Origin: Villigracilis sp024434165
GTDB taxonomy: Bacteria; Chloroflexota; Anaerolineae; Anaerolineales; Villigracilaceae
Length of the DNA: 64,000 nucleotides
Direction of reading: 5' to 3'
Assembly: GCA_030263665.1 (NCBI GenBank)
Contig: SZPK01000017.1
Coordinates: 1 to 64,000 of the forward strand
Under the pieces are notes generated by a model. That model was not told the DNA's origin. It searched no databases and was given only the letters and a program-made list of their open reading frames with translations. Below are positions 31,502-39,688 of this stretch, piece after piece (position 1 is the first letter of the stretch; each line of letters opens with the position of its first letter). A program made the position numbers and the translations under genes.

Positions 31502-32245
31502 ATGAAATTTCGCAAGTCACTCTGGCTGGTGATGTTGACCCTTGCCGCTGTGGTTCTCAGTTCCTGCAACATCGGAGCCTCGCCCGCCCCCACAGAGGAC
31601 CCGGGCATCATCCAGACGCAGGCATTCGGGCTCGTCCTCACCCAGGCGGCAGACCAGCAGACGCAAACCGCCGCGGCGGCTCCGCCCACGCCCCTCCCGA
31701 CCAGCACTCCCACTCCGACCCTCTCCGTGACCATCACTGTGGGCATTCTCCCCACGACCTCGCTCCTGGGCGGCTCGCCCACACCCTTCGCCTTCAACAC
31801 CCAACAACCAGGTCTGACGCCGCAGCTGCTCGTCACACCCAGCCTGGTGGGCACGCTCGGCGCAGTGGGAACGGTTACCACGAAGAATGGATGCAACGAC
31901 GGCTACCTCGTCAGCGAATCCCAGCCGTACGACGGCAAGACCATCCTGCTCGCCACCGAATTCACCAAAAGCTGGGAGTTCATCAACACCGGCACCTGCG
32001 TTTGGGATGAAGGCTACACCTTCGCGTACGTGGAGCAGTTCTCCACCGGTCCGCGCTACGGCAAGGATTACATCATTCCGAAGGATGGTCCGTTTACAAA
32101 ACCCGGCGAATACCGCACCTTTACAGTCACGCTGAAGGCGCCCAAAGTGCCCGGCGAATACACCTGGTATTACAAACTCAAGGACGATGCCGGTAATTTC
32201 TTCGGTTCGCTGGTCTGGGTCACGATCAAGTCTGTGACAGGGTAG
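31502..32245 (+). CDS. FW (NBR1-type Ig) domain lipoprotein 4
   Basis: 247 residues. Lipobox LSSC (Cys22), Gln/Ala/Thr helix (IIQTQAFGLVLTQAADQQTQTAAA), a long Thr/Pro/Gly linker (about 60-125), then a C-terminal FW domain with Cys131, Trp158 (KSWEFIN), Cys166-Val-Trp168, TFTVTLKAP and Trp222 (YTWYYKL). There is no extra domain after FW. ATG 31502 was chosen for its signal peptide and the GGAGG upstream; an earlier in-frame start at 31460 would give a 14-residue extension without a Shine-Dalgarno. The next FW gene starts 14 bp after its stop. Confidence 0.85.
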   Translation: MKFRKSLWLVMLTLAAVVLSSCNIGASPAPTEDPGIIQTQAFGLVLTQAADQQTQTAAAAPPTPLPTSTPTPTLSVTITVGILPTTSLLGGSPTPFAFNTQQPGLTPQLLVTPSLVGTLGAVGTVTTKNGCNDGYLVSESQPYDGKTILLATEFTKSWEFINTGTCVWDEGYTFAYVEQFSTGPRYGKDYIIPKDGPFTKPGEYRTFTVTLKAPKVPGEYTWYYKLKDDAGNFFGSLVWVTIKSVTG

Positions 32246-32259
32246 AAAGCAGGGACATC

Positions 32260-32892
32260 ATGAAAAAACTGTTCGCTCTCCTTATGCTGGCGGCGGTGCT
32301 GACCGGTTGCGCTCCCGCCACACCGGTCGAACCTACGCCGGATGTGAACGCCATTCGCACTTCGGCGGCTAACACAGTGGTGGCAGAGTTTACACTGACG
32401 GCGGCAGTTTCCACACCCACCTCCCAGCCGCCCACCGAAACGCCCACCCAGGCTGCGCCGCCCACCGAGACCCCCACCGTGGCGCTTGCCACCAACCTCA
32501 CCGAGGTGGCGCTCGGCACACCCGCCGCCATCTGCGACGATTATTCCTTCGACCTCACCACGCTGGACGTCACCATCCCGGATGGCACGCCGATGTCGCC
32601 CGGTCAGGAATTCGTGAAGACGTGGCGAATCAAAAATACAGGCATCTGCACCTGGGACACGAACTACAAAGCCATCTTCTCCTACAGTTCGCCCCCCAAC
32701 GAAGACATGGACGCCCAACCCATTCCACTGGCGGCGCTGGTCGCGCCAGGGCAGGAAGTGGAAGTCTCGGTGCAATTCAAAGCGCCCACCACTCCGGGCG
32801 AATACACCGGCTATTGGCAGATGGTGAACTCCAAGGGCATTTCCTTCGGCAAAAAAGAGTACACCCTGATCGTCAAGATTGTTGTCCAATAA
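32260..32892 (+). CDS. FW (NBR1-type Ig) domain lipoprotein 5
   Basis: 210 residues, the shortest of the five and close to a minimal unit. Lipobox LTGC (Cys17), helix VNAIRTSAANTVVAEFTLTAA, Thr/Pro linker with TETPTQAAPP units, then an FW domain with Cys92, Trp122 (KTWRIKN), Cys130-Thr-Trp132, PGQEVEVSVQFKAP and Trp186 (GYWQM). It is close to FW4 and overlaps the queG start by 14 bp, so these genes are probably co-transcribed and queG translation may be coupled to this gene. Confidence 0.87.
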   Translation: MKKLFALLMLAAVLTGCAPATPVEPTPDVNAIRTSAANTVVAEFTLTAAVSTPTSQPPTETPTQAAPPTETPTVALATNLTEVALGTPAAICDDYSFDLTTLDVTIPDGTPMSPGQEFVKTWRIKNTGICTWDTNYKAIFSYSSPPNEDMDAQPIPLAALVAPGQEVEVSVQFKAPTTPGEYTGYWQMVNSKGISFGKKEYTLIVKIVVQ

Positions 32893-33931
32893 CCCAAAAC
32901 TCAAGCAAGCCATAAAAGACAAAGCGCGCCAGCTGGGATTCATCCTGGCTGGCGTTACTTCTCCCGACCCGCCCGCGCATTACAACGTCTTTGAAACATG
33001 GCTGGAACGGGGGCATCACGGCGCGATGGATTATCTTGCCAGCGAACGAAACCGCATCCGCCGCGCCGACCCCAGGCAGATTCTCCCCGAATGCCAATCC
33101 ATCCTCGTGCTGGCGCTGCCGTATTCGCCCCATTCTGAATTCAAAATTCAAAATTCAGAACCCAGAATCGCCGCCTATGCCCTCGGCGGCGACTACCACG
33201 AAGTCATCGCGCCGCGCCTGCGGCAAATCGTCCAATTCGTCGAAGAACAAGCCGGGCATCCCGTCCCAAACCGCTATTACACCGACACCGGTCCCATTCT
33301 CGAACGCGAACTCGCGCAGCGAGCCGGCCTTGGCTGGGTCGGCAGGAATTCCATGCTCATCAACCCCAGGGCAGGCTCGACCTTCCTGCTTGCGGAGATC
33401 CTGCTCGGCATCGAACTCGAACCCGACGACCCCTTCCCCACCGACCACTGCGGAACCTGCACGCGCTGTCTCGACGCCTGCCCCACGCACTGCATCCTGC
33501 CAGACCGCACGCTCGACGCCCGCCGCTGCATCTCCTACCTCACCATCGAAAACAAGGGCGAAATCCCCGAAGATTTGCGCGAGCCGGTGGGCGGCTGGGC
33601 GTTTGGATGCGACATCTGCCAGCAGGTCTGCCCGTGGAATCGTTTCTCCCCGCCGGCGGACCCCGCCCTCGAGCCGTCCATTCCGCTTCCAATCCCGACC
33701 GACGACCTGCTCTTGTTATCCTCCGAGTTCAACCAACGCTTCAAGCGTTCGCCCGTCAAACGCGCAAAACGGCGCGGCTATTTGCGGAATCTCGCCGTCG
33801 CAGTTGGAAACACGGGAACCGAAAAAGATTTGCCTGTTTTAGAGCAAGCCGCACAGGACGAAGAGCCCCTGGTGCGGGAGCATGCGAAGTGGGCGATGGA
33901 TAAACTCATTCGCAGGTCGGGTTTACAGTAA
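32879..33931 (+). CDS. queG: Epoxyqueuosine reductase
   Basis: 350 residues. Catalyses the last step of queuosine synthesis in tRNA, reducing epoxyqueuosine with cobalamin and two 4Fe-4S clusters. Seen: the first cluster motif CGTCTRCLDACP, the second CDICQQVCPW, the N-terminal cobalamin-binding reductase domain and a C-terminal HEAT-like region (ERDLPVLEQAAQDEEPLVREHAKWAMDKL-type). The start is TTG at 32879 or 32882 inside the end of FW gene 5. A short AATTCAAAATTCAAAATTC microrepeat (about 33135-33160) is translated in frame as EFKIQNSE. No other queuosine gene is nearby. Confidence 0.93.
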   Translation: MLSNNPKLKQAIKDKARQLGFILAGVTSPDPPAHYNVFETWLERGHHGAMDYLASERNRIRRADPRQILPECQSILVLALPYSPHSEFKIQNSEPRIAAYALGGDYHEVIAPRLRQIVQFVEEQAGHPVPNRYYTDTGPILERELAQRAGLGWVGRNSMLINPRAGSTFLLAEILLGIELEPDDPFPTDHCGTCTRCLDACPTHCILPDRTLDARRCISYLTIENKGEIPEDLREPVGGWAFGCDICQQVCPWNRFSPPADPALEPSIPLPIPTDDLLLLSSEFNQRFKRSPVKRAKRRGYLRNLAVAVGNTGTEKDLPVLEQAAQDEEPLVREHAKWAMDKLIRRSGLQ

Positions 33932-33998
33932 CGCGGAATTCATTCCGCAAATTCAATGCGATATAAATATCGAATTACAGACTCACCTTACGCAGTGA

Positions 33999-34039
33999 AC
34001 CGCCAAGTTTTTTATATCTTTTACTCTTCCCTTGGCGGT
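33999..34039. repeat. ACCGCCAAG inverted repeat
   Basis: A 9-bp perfect inverted repeat around a 23-nt AT-rich loop. Its ends resemble those of the in-gene palindromic element at 44605-44673 (ACCGC...GCGGT with internal CTTGGCG). Confidence 0.6.
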
Positions 34040-34054
34040 AAAAAAAGGCGGCTC

Positions 34055-34184
34055 TTCCGTTCCTGGCGGGAAAACCCTTACCACGAACGGTCACAAAGGC
34101 ACACAAAGGATGTTTTTTTGGCTTTTTCCCTTTGTGCCCCTTTGTCTCCCGGGCAGTTGAAAAAAGATTCCCGTTAAAAACGGT
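34055..34184. repeat. Dispersed 130-bp repeat, copy 2 (inverted)
   Basis: Inverted near-identical partner of 9673-9801, 24 kb away. Differences include an internal CCGGGCAG in place of CTTCGTGG and one or two T-run length changes. Confidence 0.85.
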
Positions 34185-34242
34185 GGAACCAAAAAGGCTT
34201 GACTGCGTAACATCAGTTACAGAATCTTTGGAAGACAAATTC

Positions 34243-34842
34243 ATGAATAAACTTCTCATTGCCACCAACAACAACGGAAAAATACTCGAACTCCAGGATT
34301 TGCTCAAAGACAGCGGCATCGAACTGGTTACGCCGGAGCAAATCAACCTTGAACTGGAAGTGGAGGAAGACGGCTCGACCTACGCCGAGAACGCCGGCAG
34401 GAAAGCCATCGCCTTCGCCCAAGCCAGCGGATTGATCTCCCTCGCCGACGACTCCGGTCTCGAAGTGGATGCGCTCGATGGCGCGCCGGGTCTGTACTCT
34501 GCGCGATACTCCCCCAAGCCTGGCGCAAAGGATGCCGACCGCCGCGCCCTCCTCCTGCAAAACCTCCAGGGCAAGCCGCGCCCGTGGAAGGCGCACTTCC
34601 ACGCCACGATTGCAATTGCCTCATCATTGGAGGAGGTCCAGTTTGCGGAGGGGAACTGCTTCGGCGAGATCATCCCCGAAGAACGCGGCACGGGCGGGTT
34701 TGGCTACGATCCGATATTCTTCATCCCCGAATTGGGCAAGACCATGGCAGAGTTGGATATGGACGAGAAGAATCGTCTCAGCCACCGCGCAAGGGCGGTG
34801 ATGAACGCCATGCCGATTCTGAAAAAGTTGTTTGGGTACTAG
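34243..34842 (+). CDS. rdgB: XTP/dITP pyrophosphatase (RdgB/HAM1 family)
   Basis: 199 residues, the usual length. Removes non-canonical purine nucleotides (dITP, XTP) to the monophosphate. Motifs: LLIATNNNGKILEL at the N-terminus, SLADDSGLEVDALDGAPGLYSARYS in the active site, and GTGGFGYDPIFFIPE with KNRLSHRARA near the end. ATG 34243 follows GGAAGAC at 7 nt; an upstream in-frame ATG at 34132 lies within repeat DNA. Convergent with the hydrolase gene, without an obvious terminator. Confidence 0.93.
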   Translation: MNKLLIATNNNGKILELQDLLKDSGIELVTPEQINLELEVEEDGSTYAENAGRKAIAFAQASGLISLADDSGLEVDALDGAPGLYSARYSPKPGAKDADRRALLLQNLQGKPRPWKAHFHATIAIASSLEEVQFAEGNCFGEIIPEERGTGGFGYDPIFFIPELGKTMAELDMDEKNRLSHRARAVMNAMPILKKLFGY

Positions 34843-34874
34843 CAAAACCCTGATGGTCTGAATCAGCCGCCGGG

Positions 34875-35651
34875 TCAGGAAAGAGGCGGGATTTTATCCA
34901 TGAATTGACCCAACAACTCTGCGACCGTCTCCGGTTGTTCGAGCGTCAGCATGTGTCCCGTCTTTTCCAAAATGTGCAGTTCCGCGTGCGGGATGCGGTC
35001 TTTGAGAAACTGGGAATGCTTCGGCGGCGTCATCACATCCTCCGCGCCGCAGAGAATGAGCGTGGGAATGCGGATTTGATCCAGCCGGGCGGTTACATCG
35101 AATTCATTGCAGGCGCGGAAGTCGTTGAGCAGGTCGGCGGGGCGCATGGTGAGCATGTTCCGCCTGGAGAGCTGCACCAAATCCGGCGGGGCGTGGGCGC
35201 TGAAACAATTGGCGTTGATCATCTCCACTGCGGAAGCGAACGTATCGGGGCTGCCTGCCGTGTCGAGGATGGTTTTTGCTACACGCAATTTTGCGCCGCC
35301 GCCAAGCAGAGCCAGCGCACGGACCTTTTGAGGTCGAGTCAATGCCATCGTCAATGCAATGCCGCTTCCCATCGAAAGCCCCGCGATGATTCCCGCTTCG
35401 ATTTCGAGCACATCCATGAAGGCGGAAACGCTGCCGGTGTATTCCGCGATGGAGCCCCTGCCCTCGCCGCCAGTTTCACCATGACCGGGCAGGTCGAGCG
35501 CGTACACCGTTGTATTTTTCAGCCGCCGGATGTACGGATGCCAGGATAAAAGACTGCCGCCCGCGCCGTGAATCAGAATCAGGGGCGGGCGGCGGGCTGG
35601 GGTTTTGCCTGGGTTTGAAACGGAATAATGAATACCGTTGGCGAAGGGCAT
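34875..35651 (-). CDS. Alpha/beta hydrolase
   Basis: 258 residues. Classic fold signs: oxyanion LIHGAGGSLLSWHPYI, nucleophile elbow GLSMGSG, acid region LILCGAEDVMTPPKHSQFL and His in EKTGHMLTLEQPE. Cytoplasmic, of unknown substrate (lactonase/esterase/C-C hydrolase superfamily). ATG 35651 lies one base after the stop of the upstream kinase gene (35653), so the two are almost certainly co-translated. An N-terminal extension upstream of 35651 would run antisense to nothing conserved and is rejected. Confidence 0.87.
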   Translation of the reverse strand: MPFANGIHYSVSNPGKTPARRPPLILIHGAGGSLLSWHPYIRRLKNTTVYALDLPGHGETGGEGRGSIAEYTGSVSAFMDVLEIEAGIIAGLSMGSGIALTMALTRPQKVRALALLGGGAKLRVAKTILDTAGSPDTFASAVEMINANCFSAHAPPDLVQLSRRNMLTMRPADLLNDFRACNEFDVTARLDQIRIPTLILCGAEDVMTPPKHSQFLKDRIPHAELHILEKTGHMLTLEQPETVAELLGQFMDKIPPLS

Positions 35652-35652
35652 G

Positions 35653-37410
35653 TTACTTTCTGCGGCGGGCGTGGTGCAGGCGGTCGGCGGCTTCTTCGGT
35701 GAGCGGGATGTAGACCTGCACCTTGGTGCCTTTGCCGGGTTTCGAGTCAATTTGCAGGAGACCGTTGACCAGTTCGGAACGTTCGCGCAGGTTGACCATG
35801 CCGAGGCTGCTGCTCGAACGTTTATCGTAGGATTGCGTGACGGCGTTTACATCGAAGCCGACGCCGTTATCCGCGATTTCCAACAGGAGCACGCCCGGCT
35901 CGAACTGGCGCAGGCGCACGGCGATGGTTTCGGCGGCGGCGTGCTTGCGGGCGTTGTTGACCGCCTCGTCAATGATGTAGAAGATGACGCCCTGCTTGCC
36001 CATCTCCAACTGCTGGGTGGCTTTTTCGTCAATATCCACGACCACCTTTTGCGAGAACGTTTCCATCATCTTGTCCGCCATTGCCTGAATGGCGGCGGTC
36101 AACCCCTGCGACTCGAGGATGAGCGGACGCAGGGTGAAGAGCATGTGCCGAATCTCTTTCGTGGTGCGGTGCGCCAGTTCCTCCAGTTTGACGATCTCCT
36201 CGGCGGCGGCTTTGGCGTCCTTGACGAGCATTCGTTTTGTGATGTTCAGGCGCATCGCCATCGCCGCCACAGACTGGGTGGGACCGTCGTGCAGGTCGCG
36301 CGCCAGTTTCTTGCGGGCTTCTTCGTACACTTCTGCCATGCGCTCCTTTTCCTCCACCAGATCCTGGTAGAGGCGCGCGTTTTGAATGGCAATGACGGAC
36401 TGCCTGCCGATGATATCGAGGAGTTTGATGCGTTCGGTTGTGAAGTAATCGGGTTCGGGGTGGGCGAACAACAAGACCCCGTACACGTTGAACCCGCTGC
36501 GCAGCGGGAAGCAATACCCGCTGGTGCAGTTGCGCAGGGCGATGACCCGCCCCAGTTCGGGGTCGTACCCGATGTCTTTGAGGACGATCGGTTCGCCGTC
36601 GTCCAGCGCGCGTTTGAGGACGCCCTCCGCCCCGTCGAAGGTGACGCGCATGTCCGCGCTGGTGAAACGCCGCGCCGAACCGATTCGCAGTTTCCCGCCG
36701 TGGAAGAGCATCACCACGCCCACCAGCGGGTCGCTGACGGACAACTCCTCGACCTCGGGGTTCAGCGCCGCAGCGCTCAAATCGAGGGCGGAATCGAGCA
36801 CCCGTTTGTAACTAAGCGTGGATGAGAGTGTGGAGGTCAGTTCGTAAATGGCGCGCATACGCTCATTTTGAATGGCGCGCCTCTTTTCCTCGGCGTCAAT
36901 CCACAGGGCGCGGTTCTTCCGCATGTGCGCCATCAGGCTGCGTCCAAGATAGCCGAAGATGATCCCCAGAATGATGAGGACGACCGCCACCGCCACAGAC
37001 AGGGCGGGGTTATCCTCCAGGCGCGTGCCGGTATAAAAGACAAGCCCGGCAAACAATGATGCGGTGGTCAACCCGCCCCACAGTTCGAAATAGATCGAGC
37101 TGGTGAGGATGGGCATCAGCCCGACCCAGAACGCCGGTCCCTGGACGCCGCCCTGTCCCCAGAAAAACGCCCCGGAGAGCAAAAGGTCCACGGCGATGTT
37201 CAAGCGGCGGTGATAGGTGACGCGCAGGTTCAAACCCGCCAGCGCGGTCATCGCAAGGTTCCAGAAAATCATCAGCCCCAGGGGCCACGTCAAAGCGATT
37301 TCCAGTCTCTGTCCCAGCCCAAGCGATACAAAAAGCCCTACCACCATGATCCAGCGCAATGTGATGGCAAACCAGTCTGCCATGTAGGGGGTTTCAAATC
37401 GCTTTATCAT
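35653..37410 (-). CDS. Sensor histidine kinase, NarX/LiaS-type (HisKA_3)
   Basis: 585 residues. Six membrane helices (about 12-160) form a membrane sensor, followed by a coiled linker (165-200), a GAF-like domain (about 200-345), a HisKA_3 dimerisation domain with phospho-acceptor His374 in ARDLHDGPTQS, and a HATPase domain with N-box DEAVNNARKH (481-490) and G1 DNGVGFD (514-520). Such kinases phosphorylate NarL/LuxR-type regulators. None is encoded nearby, so it is an orphan in this window. It lies between the glycan genes and the coupled hydrolase gene. Confidence 0.92.
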   Translation of the reverse strand: MIKRFETPYMADWFAITLRWIMVVGLFVSLGLGQRLEIALTWPLGLMIFWNLAMTALAGLNLRVTYHRRLNIAVDLLLSGAFFWGQGGVQGPAFWVGLMPILTSSIYFELWGGLTTASLFAGLVFYTGTRLEDNPALSVAVAVVLIILGIIFGYLGRSLMAHMRKNRALWIDAEEKRRAIQNERMRAIYELTSTLSSTLSYKRVLDSALDLSAAALNPEVEELSVSDPLVGVVMLFHGGKLRIGSARRFTSADMRVTFDGAEGVLKRALDDGEPIVLKDIGYDPELGRVIALRNCTSGYCFPLRSGFNVYGVLLFAHPEPDYFTTERIKLLDIIGRQSVIAIQNARLYQDLVEEKERMAEVYEEARKKLARDLHDGPTQSVAAMAMRLNITKRMLVKDAKAAAEEIVKLEELAHRTTKEIRHMLFTLRPLILESQGLTAAIQAMADKMMETFSQKVVVDIDEKATQQLEMGKQGVIFYIIDEAVNNARKHAAAETIAVRLRQFEPGVLLLEIADNGVGFDVNAVTQSYDKRSSSSLGMVNLRERSELVNGLLQIDSKPGKGTKVQVYIPLTEEAADRLHHARRRK

Positions 37411-37499
37411 CGTGAACCAATCATAACGAAAAACGTGGGGTTCGGCAACTTTTCCGGCGTTACAGTCGGATTACATCTGCGCGCCGGCGGGAATCTTTC

Positions 37500-38228
37500 T
37501 CATTTTTCGTATCCCATGCGCTCCAAATAACCGCTTAACCTATCCAGCAGAATTTCCTTTTGCCCGGTTGTATAGGCATCACGGAAGCGCCCGACCTTGC
37601 CTTTGTAGAAATGGAGTCCCTGCTGACCGTCATTGGCTCCGGGGCGGTATCGCTCGATCACTGCGCGGACCTCGGGGTTGGTCTCGTCCAGTTTGAGGTA
37701 GTCCACCAGTCTGGCGGATTCGGCATCATAGTTCATGAGCAGGTCTTCGTAACGGGCGACGAGCACTTTCTTCTCTGCCATCCACTTCTCCCAAATGCGG
37801 ACGTAGTCCATGATGAAGTCCAGGCTTTTCTCGAACGTGGAGAGATGCGAGAAGGCGTTGGGGCGTCCCTTTTCGAGCGCACGCTGTCCGAAGTCGAACG
37901 CGGAGAGCATGGCATCGCGCGGGTCGCGGTAGATGTAGGTGATGCGCATGAGACCCAGGTTCGAGAGCAGGCGCGAGGCGTTCGTGGGCGCCGCATGGGC
38001 TTTGATGACGAAGGTGTTGCCCATCAGCGCGGGCAGGGCTGCCATCGCCAGGCGGCGCGGGGAAAGCACACCGATGTTGCAGTTGACCTCGGTGAGTATC
38101 TTTTGCAGTTTGTACTTTTCACGAATCTCGCGCGCATCGGCACAGCCTGTCGTCTTCATCAGGTCGTGGATGAGGTTATAGTGCCAGCCCGATCCGGCGC
38201 GCGGCATTCCAACAGAGAGAACGATCAT
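37500..38228 (-). CDS. Sulfotransferase-like protein 1
   Basis: 242 residues. P-loop-like 5'-PSB motif GMPRAGSGW at the N-terminus and the 3'-PB-type YIYRDPRDAMLSAFDF about 95-110, as in PAPS-dependent sulfotransferases. The C-terminal FYKGKVGRFRDAYT matches the usual GxxGxWK/R region. It would transfer sulfate from PAPS to a sugar or lipid acceptor. Its start codon overlaps the stop of the ligase-like gene by 4 bp (ATGA). It is the last glycan gene of the left block. Confidence 0.85.
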   Translation of the reverse strand: MIVLSVGMPRAGSGWHYNLIHDLMKTTGCADAREIREKYKLQKILTEVNCNIGVLSPRRLAMAALPALMGNTFVIKAHAAPTNASRLLSNLGLMRITYIYRDPRDAMLSAFDFGQRALEKGRPNAFSHLSTFEKSLDFIMDYVRIWEKWMAEKKVLVARYEDLLMNYDAESARLVDYLKLDETNPEVRAVIERYRPGANDGQQGLHFYKGKVGRFRDAYTTGQKEILLDRLSGYLERMGYEK

Positions 38229-39688
38229 TGCACTTCCTTGTTCGATTGATGTGCGGCAAGCCCCGCCAAAATCCCCGGCACGATCCAGATATTCGGGGTG
38301 GTAAGCGAATCCTGGGTGAAATTATACAGGGCGACAGCCAGCCACGCAAATACGCCGGCAATCGCGGCAAAGCGCGCCCAATCCTCTCTGCGGTTGAGCA
38401 GGGAGAGCGTTTCGCCCAGCAGGTTGAACTGAACGGCGAGGTAAAGGACAAAGCCGATCAAGCCGGTTTCGGCGAGCAGGCGCACGTAGAGATTTTTCGG
38501 GTTCGGATACAAACGGCTGGCAGGATTGAGTTGTTTGGCAATCTCCGGGACGGTCGTCAGCGACCAGTCCGGCAAATTTTGATAGATGTAAAACCCGCTT
38601 CCGCCCAAGCCGACGCCTGTGAGCGGATATTCTTCAAACGCTCCCAACGCCCCCACGGAGTACGCTCCGCGCGCGCCGGCATTGATATCCACGATGTATT
38701 CGCTCAGGCTGCCGGCGTTGATCTCCCACAGGCGGCGGAAGTAGTTCTTCTGGCTCAGGAAAATAAACGCGCCTGCAATGACGCCGGCGATTGCGAGGAC
38801 GATGGAAAGACGAAAGATGAAAGCCGTGAAGCGCCGTTCTGTAAAGCCGCGCATGAACCACGTCCACATCGCGCGGAGAACATCCCGCCCGAAGAGCAGC
38901 GTCACCAGGCCGGTCACGCCGAGGGTGATGAGCAGACCGCCGCGCGAGTAGGTAGCCAAAAGCACGAGCGTGGACAAGCCCAGAAGCGCAGGCTCCAGCC
39001 ATCGCACGAGCGTGATGCGGTACTTCGTCAACACGGCGGCAAACAGGAGGGGGATGTAAATCGTCGCCAGTTGACCCGCGAGCCATGCCGGTTCATACGT
39101 CAAGCCGGAAATGCGGTTCGTACGGACGAGTTCGCGCATCGAAAACGCCAGCTGCCAGTGCGTGACCATTTCCTTATCGAGCCAGCCGGTGTAGAACGTG
39201 ACCGCCTGCAAGCCGCTCCATGCGAGGTTGAGGCACAAGCCCGCAAAAATCCATTTGACGGTGAAACGCAGATCGGCTTCATCCTTGTTCATCCATACCG
39301 CGCCAATGAAGAAGGCGATGCCGATGAAGAGTGTGATCAGCGCGCGAAGGGCGCGCCCGTCGTAGGTTTGTCCGCGCAGGGGGATGGGGTTGATGAGCGC
39401 GCCGAAGCTGGCGGAGAACAGCGTGAAAAGCACAAACACACCCAATGCCGTGAATGCGCCCGCCCAAACCAGGCTGATCTTTTTGCGCTGCGCCAGAACG
39501 AGCAGGAGCGGCAGCAAAAACGCCAGCGGATACAACGCCAGCGGGCGGACGAGCGCGCTCTCGCCCAAGCCGGGGAACCAGCGAAAACTGGTGACGGGCA
39601 GGGTAAGCATGGCAAGCGCCCACAGCAGGCGGGGAAGAGTTTCAGGTGAGAGGAAGGATATCTTCATGCGAGAATTGTAGAGCGACAT
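38225..39688 (-). CDS. O-antigen ligase/polymerase-like membrane protein
   Basis: 487 residues with about 10-12 membrane helices. The large loop with LNPASRLYPNPKNLYVRLLAETGLIGF and an upstream TYSRGGLLITLGVTG segment match the Wzy_C/O-antigen-ligase family, which joins or polymerises surface glycans on the outer face of the membrane. ATG 39688 lies 11 bp after the Wzz-like gene and sits in the loop of a 7-bp inverted repeat. A later ATG (39667) is possible. A long N-terminal frame upstream overlaps the Wzz-like gene and is rejected. Confidence 0.85.
   Translation of the reverse strand: MSLYNSRMKISFLSPETLPRLLWALAMLTLPVTSFRWFPGLGESALVRPLALYPLAFLLPLLLVLAQRKKISLVWAGAFTALGVFVLFTLFSASFGALINPIPLRGQTYDGRALRALITLFIGIAFFIGAVWMNKDEADLRFTVKWIFAGLCLNLAWSGLQAVTFYTGWLDKEMVTHWQLAFSMRELVRTNRISGLTYEPAWLAGQLATIYIPLLFAAVLTKYRITLVRWLEPALLGLSTLVLLATYSRGGLLITLGVTGLVTLLFGRDVLRAMWTWFMRGFTERRFTAFIFRLSIVLAIAGVIAGAFIFLSQKNYFRRLWEINAGSLSEYIVDINAGARGAYSVGALGAFEEYPLTGVGLGGSGFYIYQNLPDWSLTTVPEIAKQLNPASRLYPNPKNLYVRLLAETGLIGFVLYLAVQFNLLGETLSLLNRREDWARFAAIAGVFAWLAVALYNFTQDSLTTPNIWIVPGILAGLAAHQSNKEVQ

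Larger units (their letters stand above)
33932..34242. other. 311-bp intergenic region with repeats
   Basis: No gene. It holds a 9-bp inverted repeat ACCGCCAAG/CTTGGCGGT (33999-34039) and copy 2 of the 130-bp dispersed repeat (34055-34184). The last part provides the GGAAGAC Shine-Dalgarno of the following gene. Short frames here translate repeat DNA. Confidence 0.8.

Noticed and set aside
33956..34177. A short plus-strand gene between queG and rdgB
   Set aside because: It translates the ACCGCCAAG inverted repeat and copy 2 of the dispersed 130-bp repeat.
35638..36825. A 395-codon plus-strand frame opposite the histidine kinase
   Set aside because: Mirror of the kinase gene, with low-quality Gly/Arg/His-rich composition.
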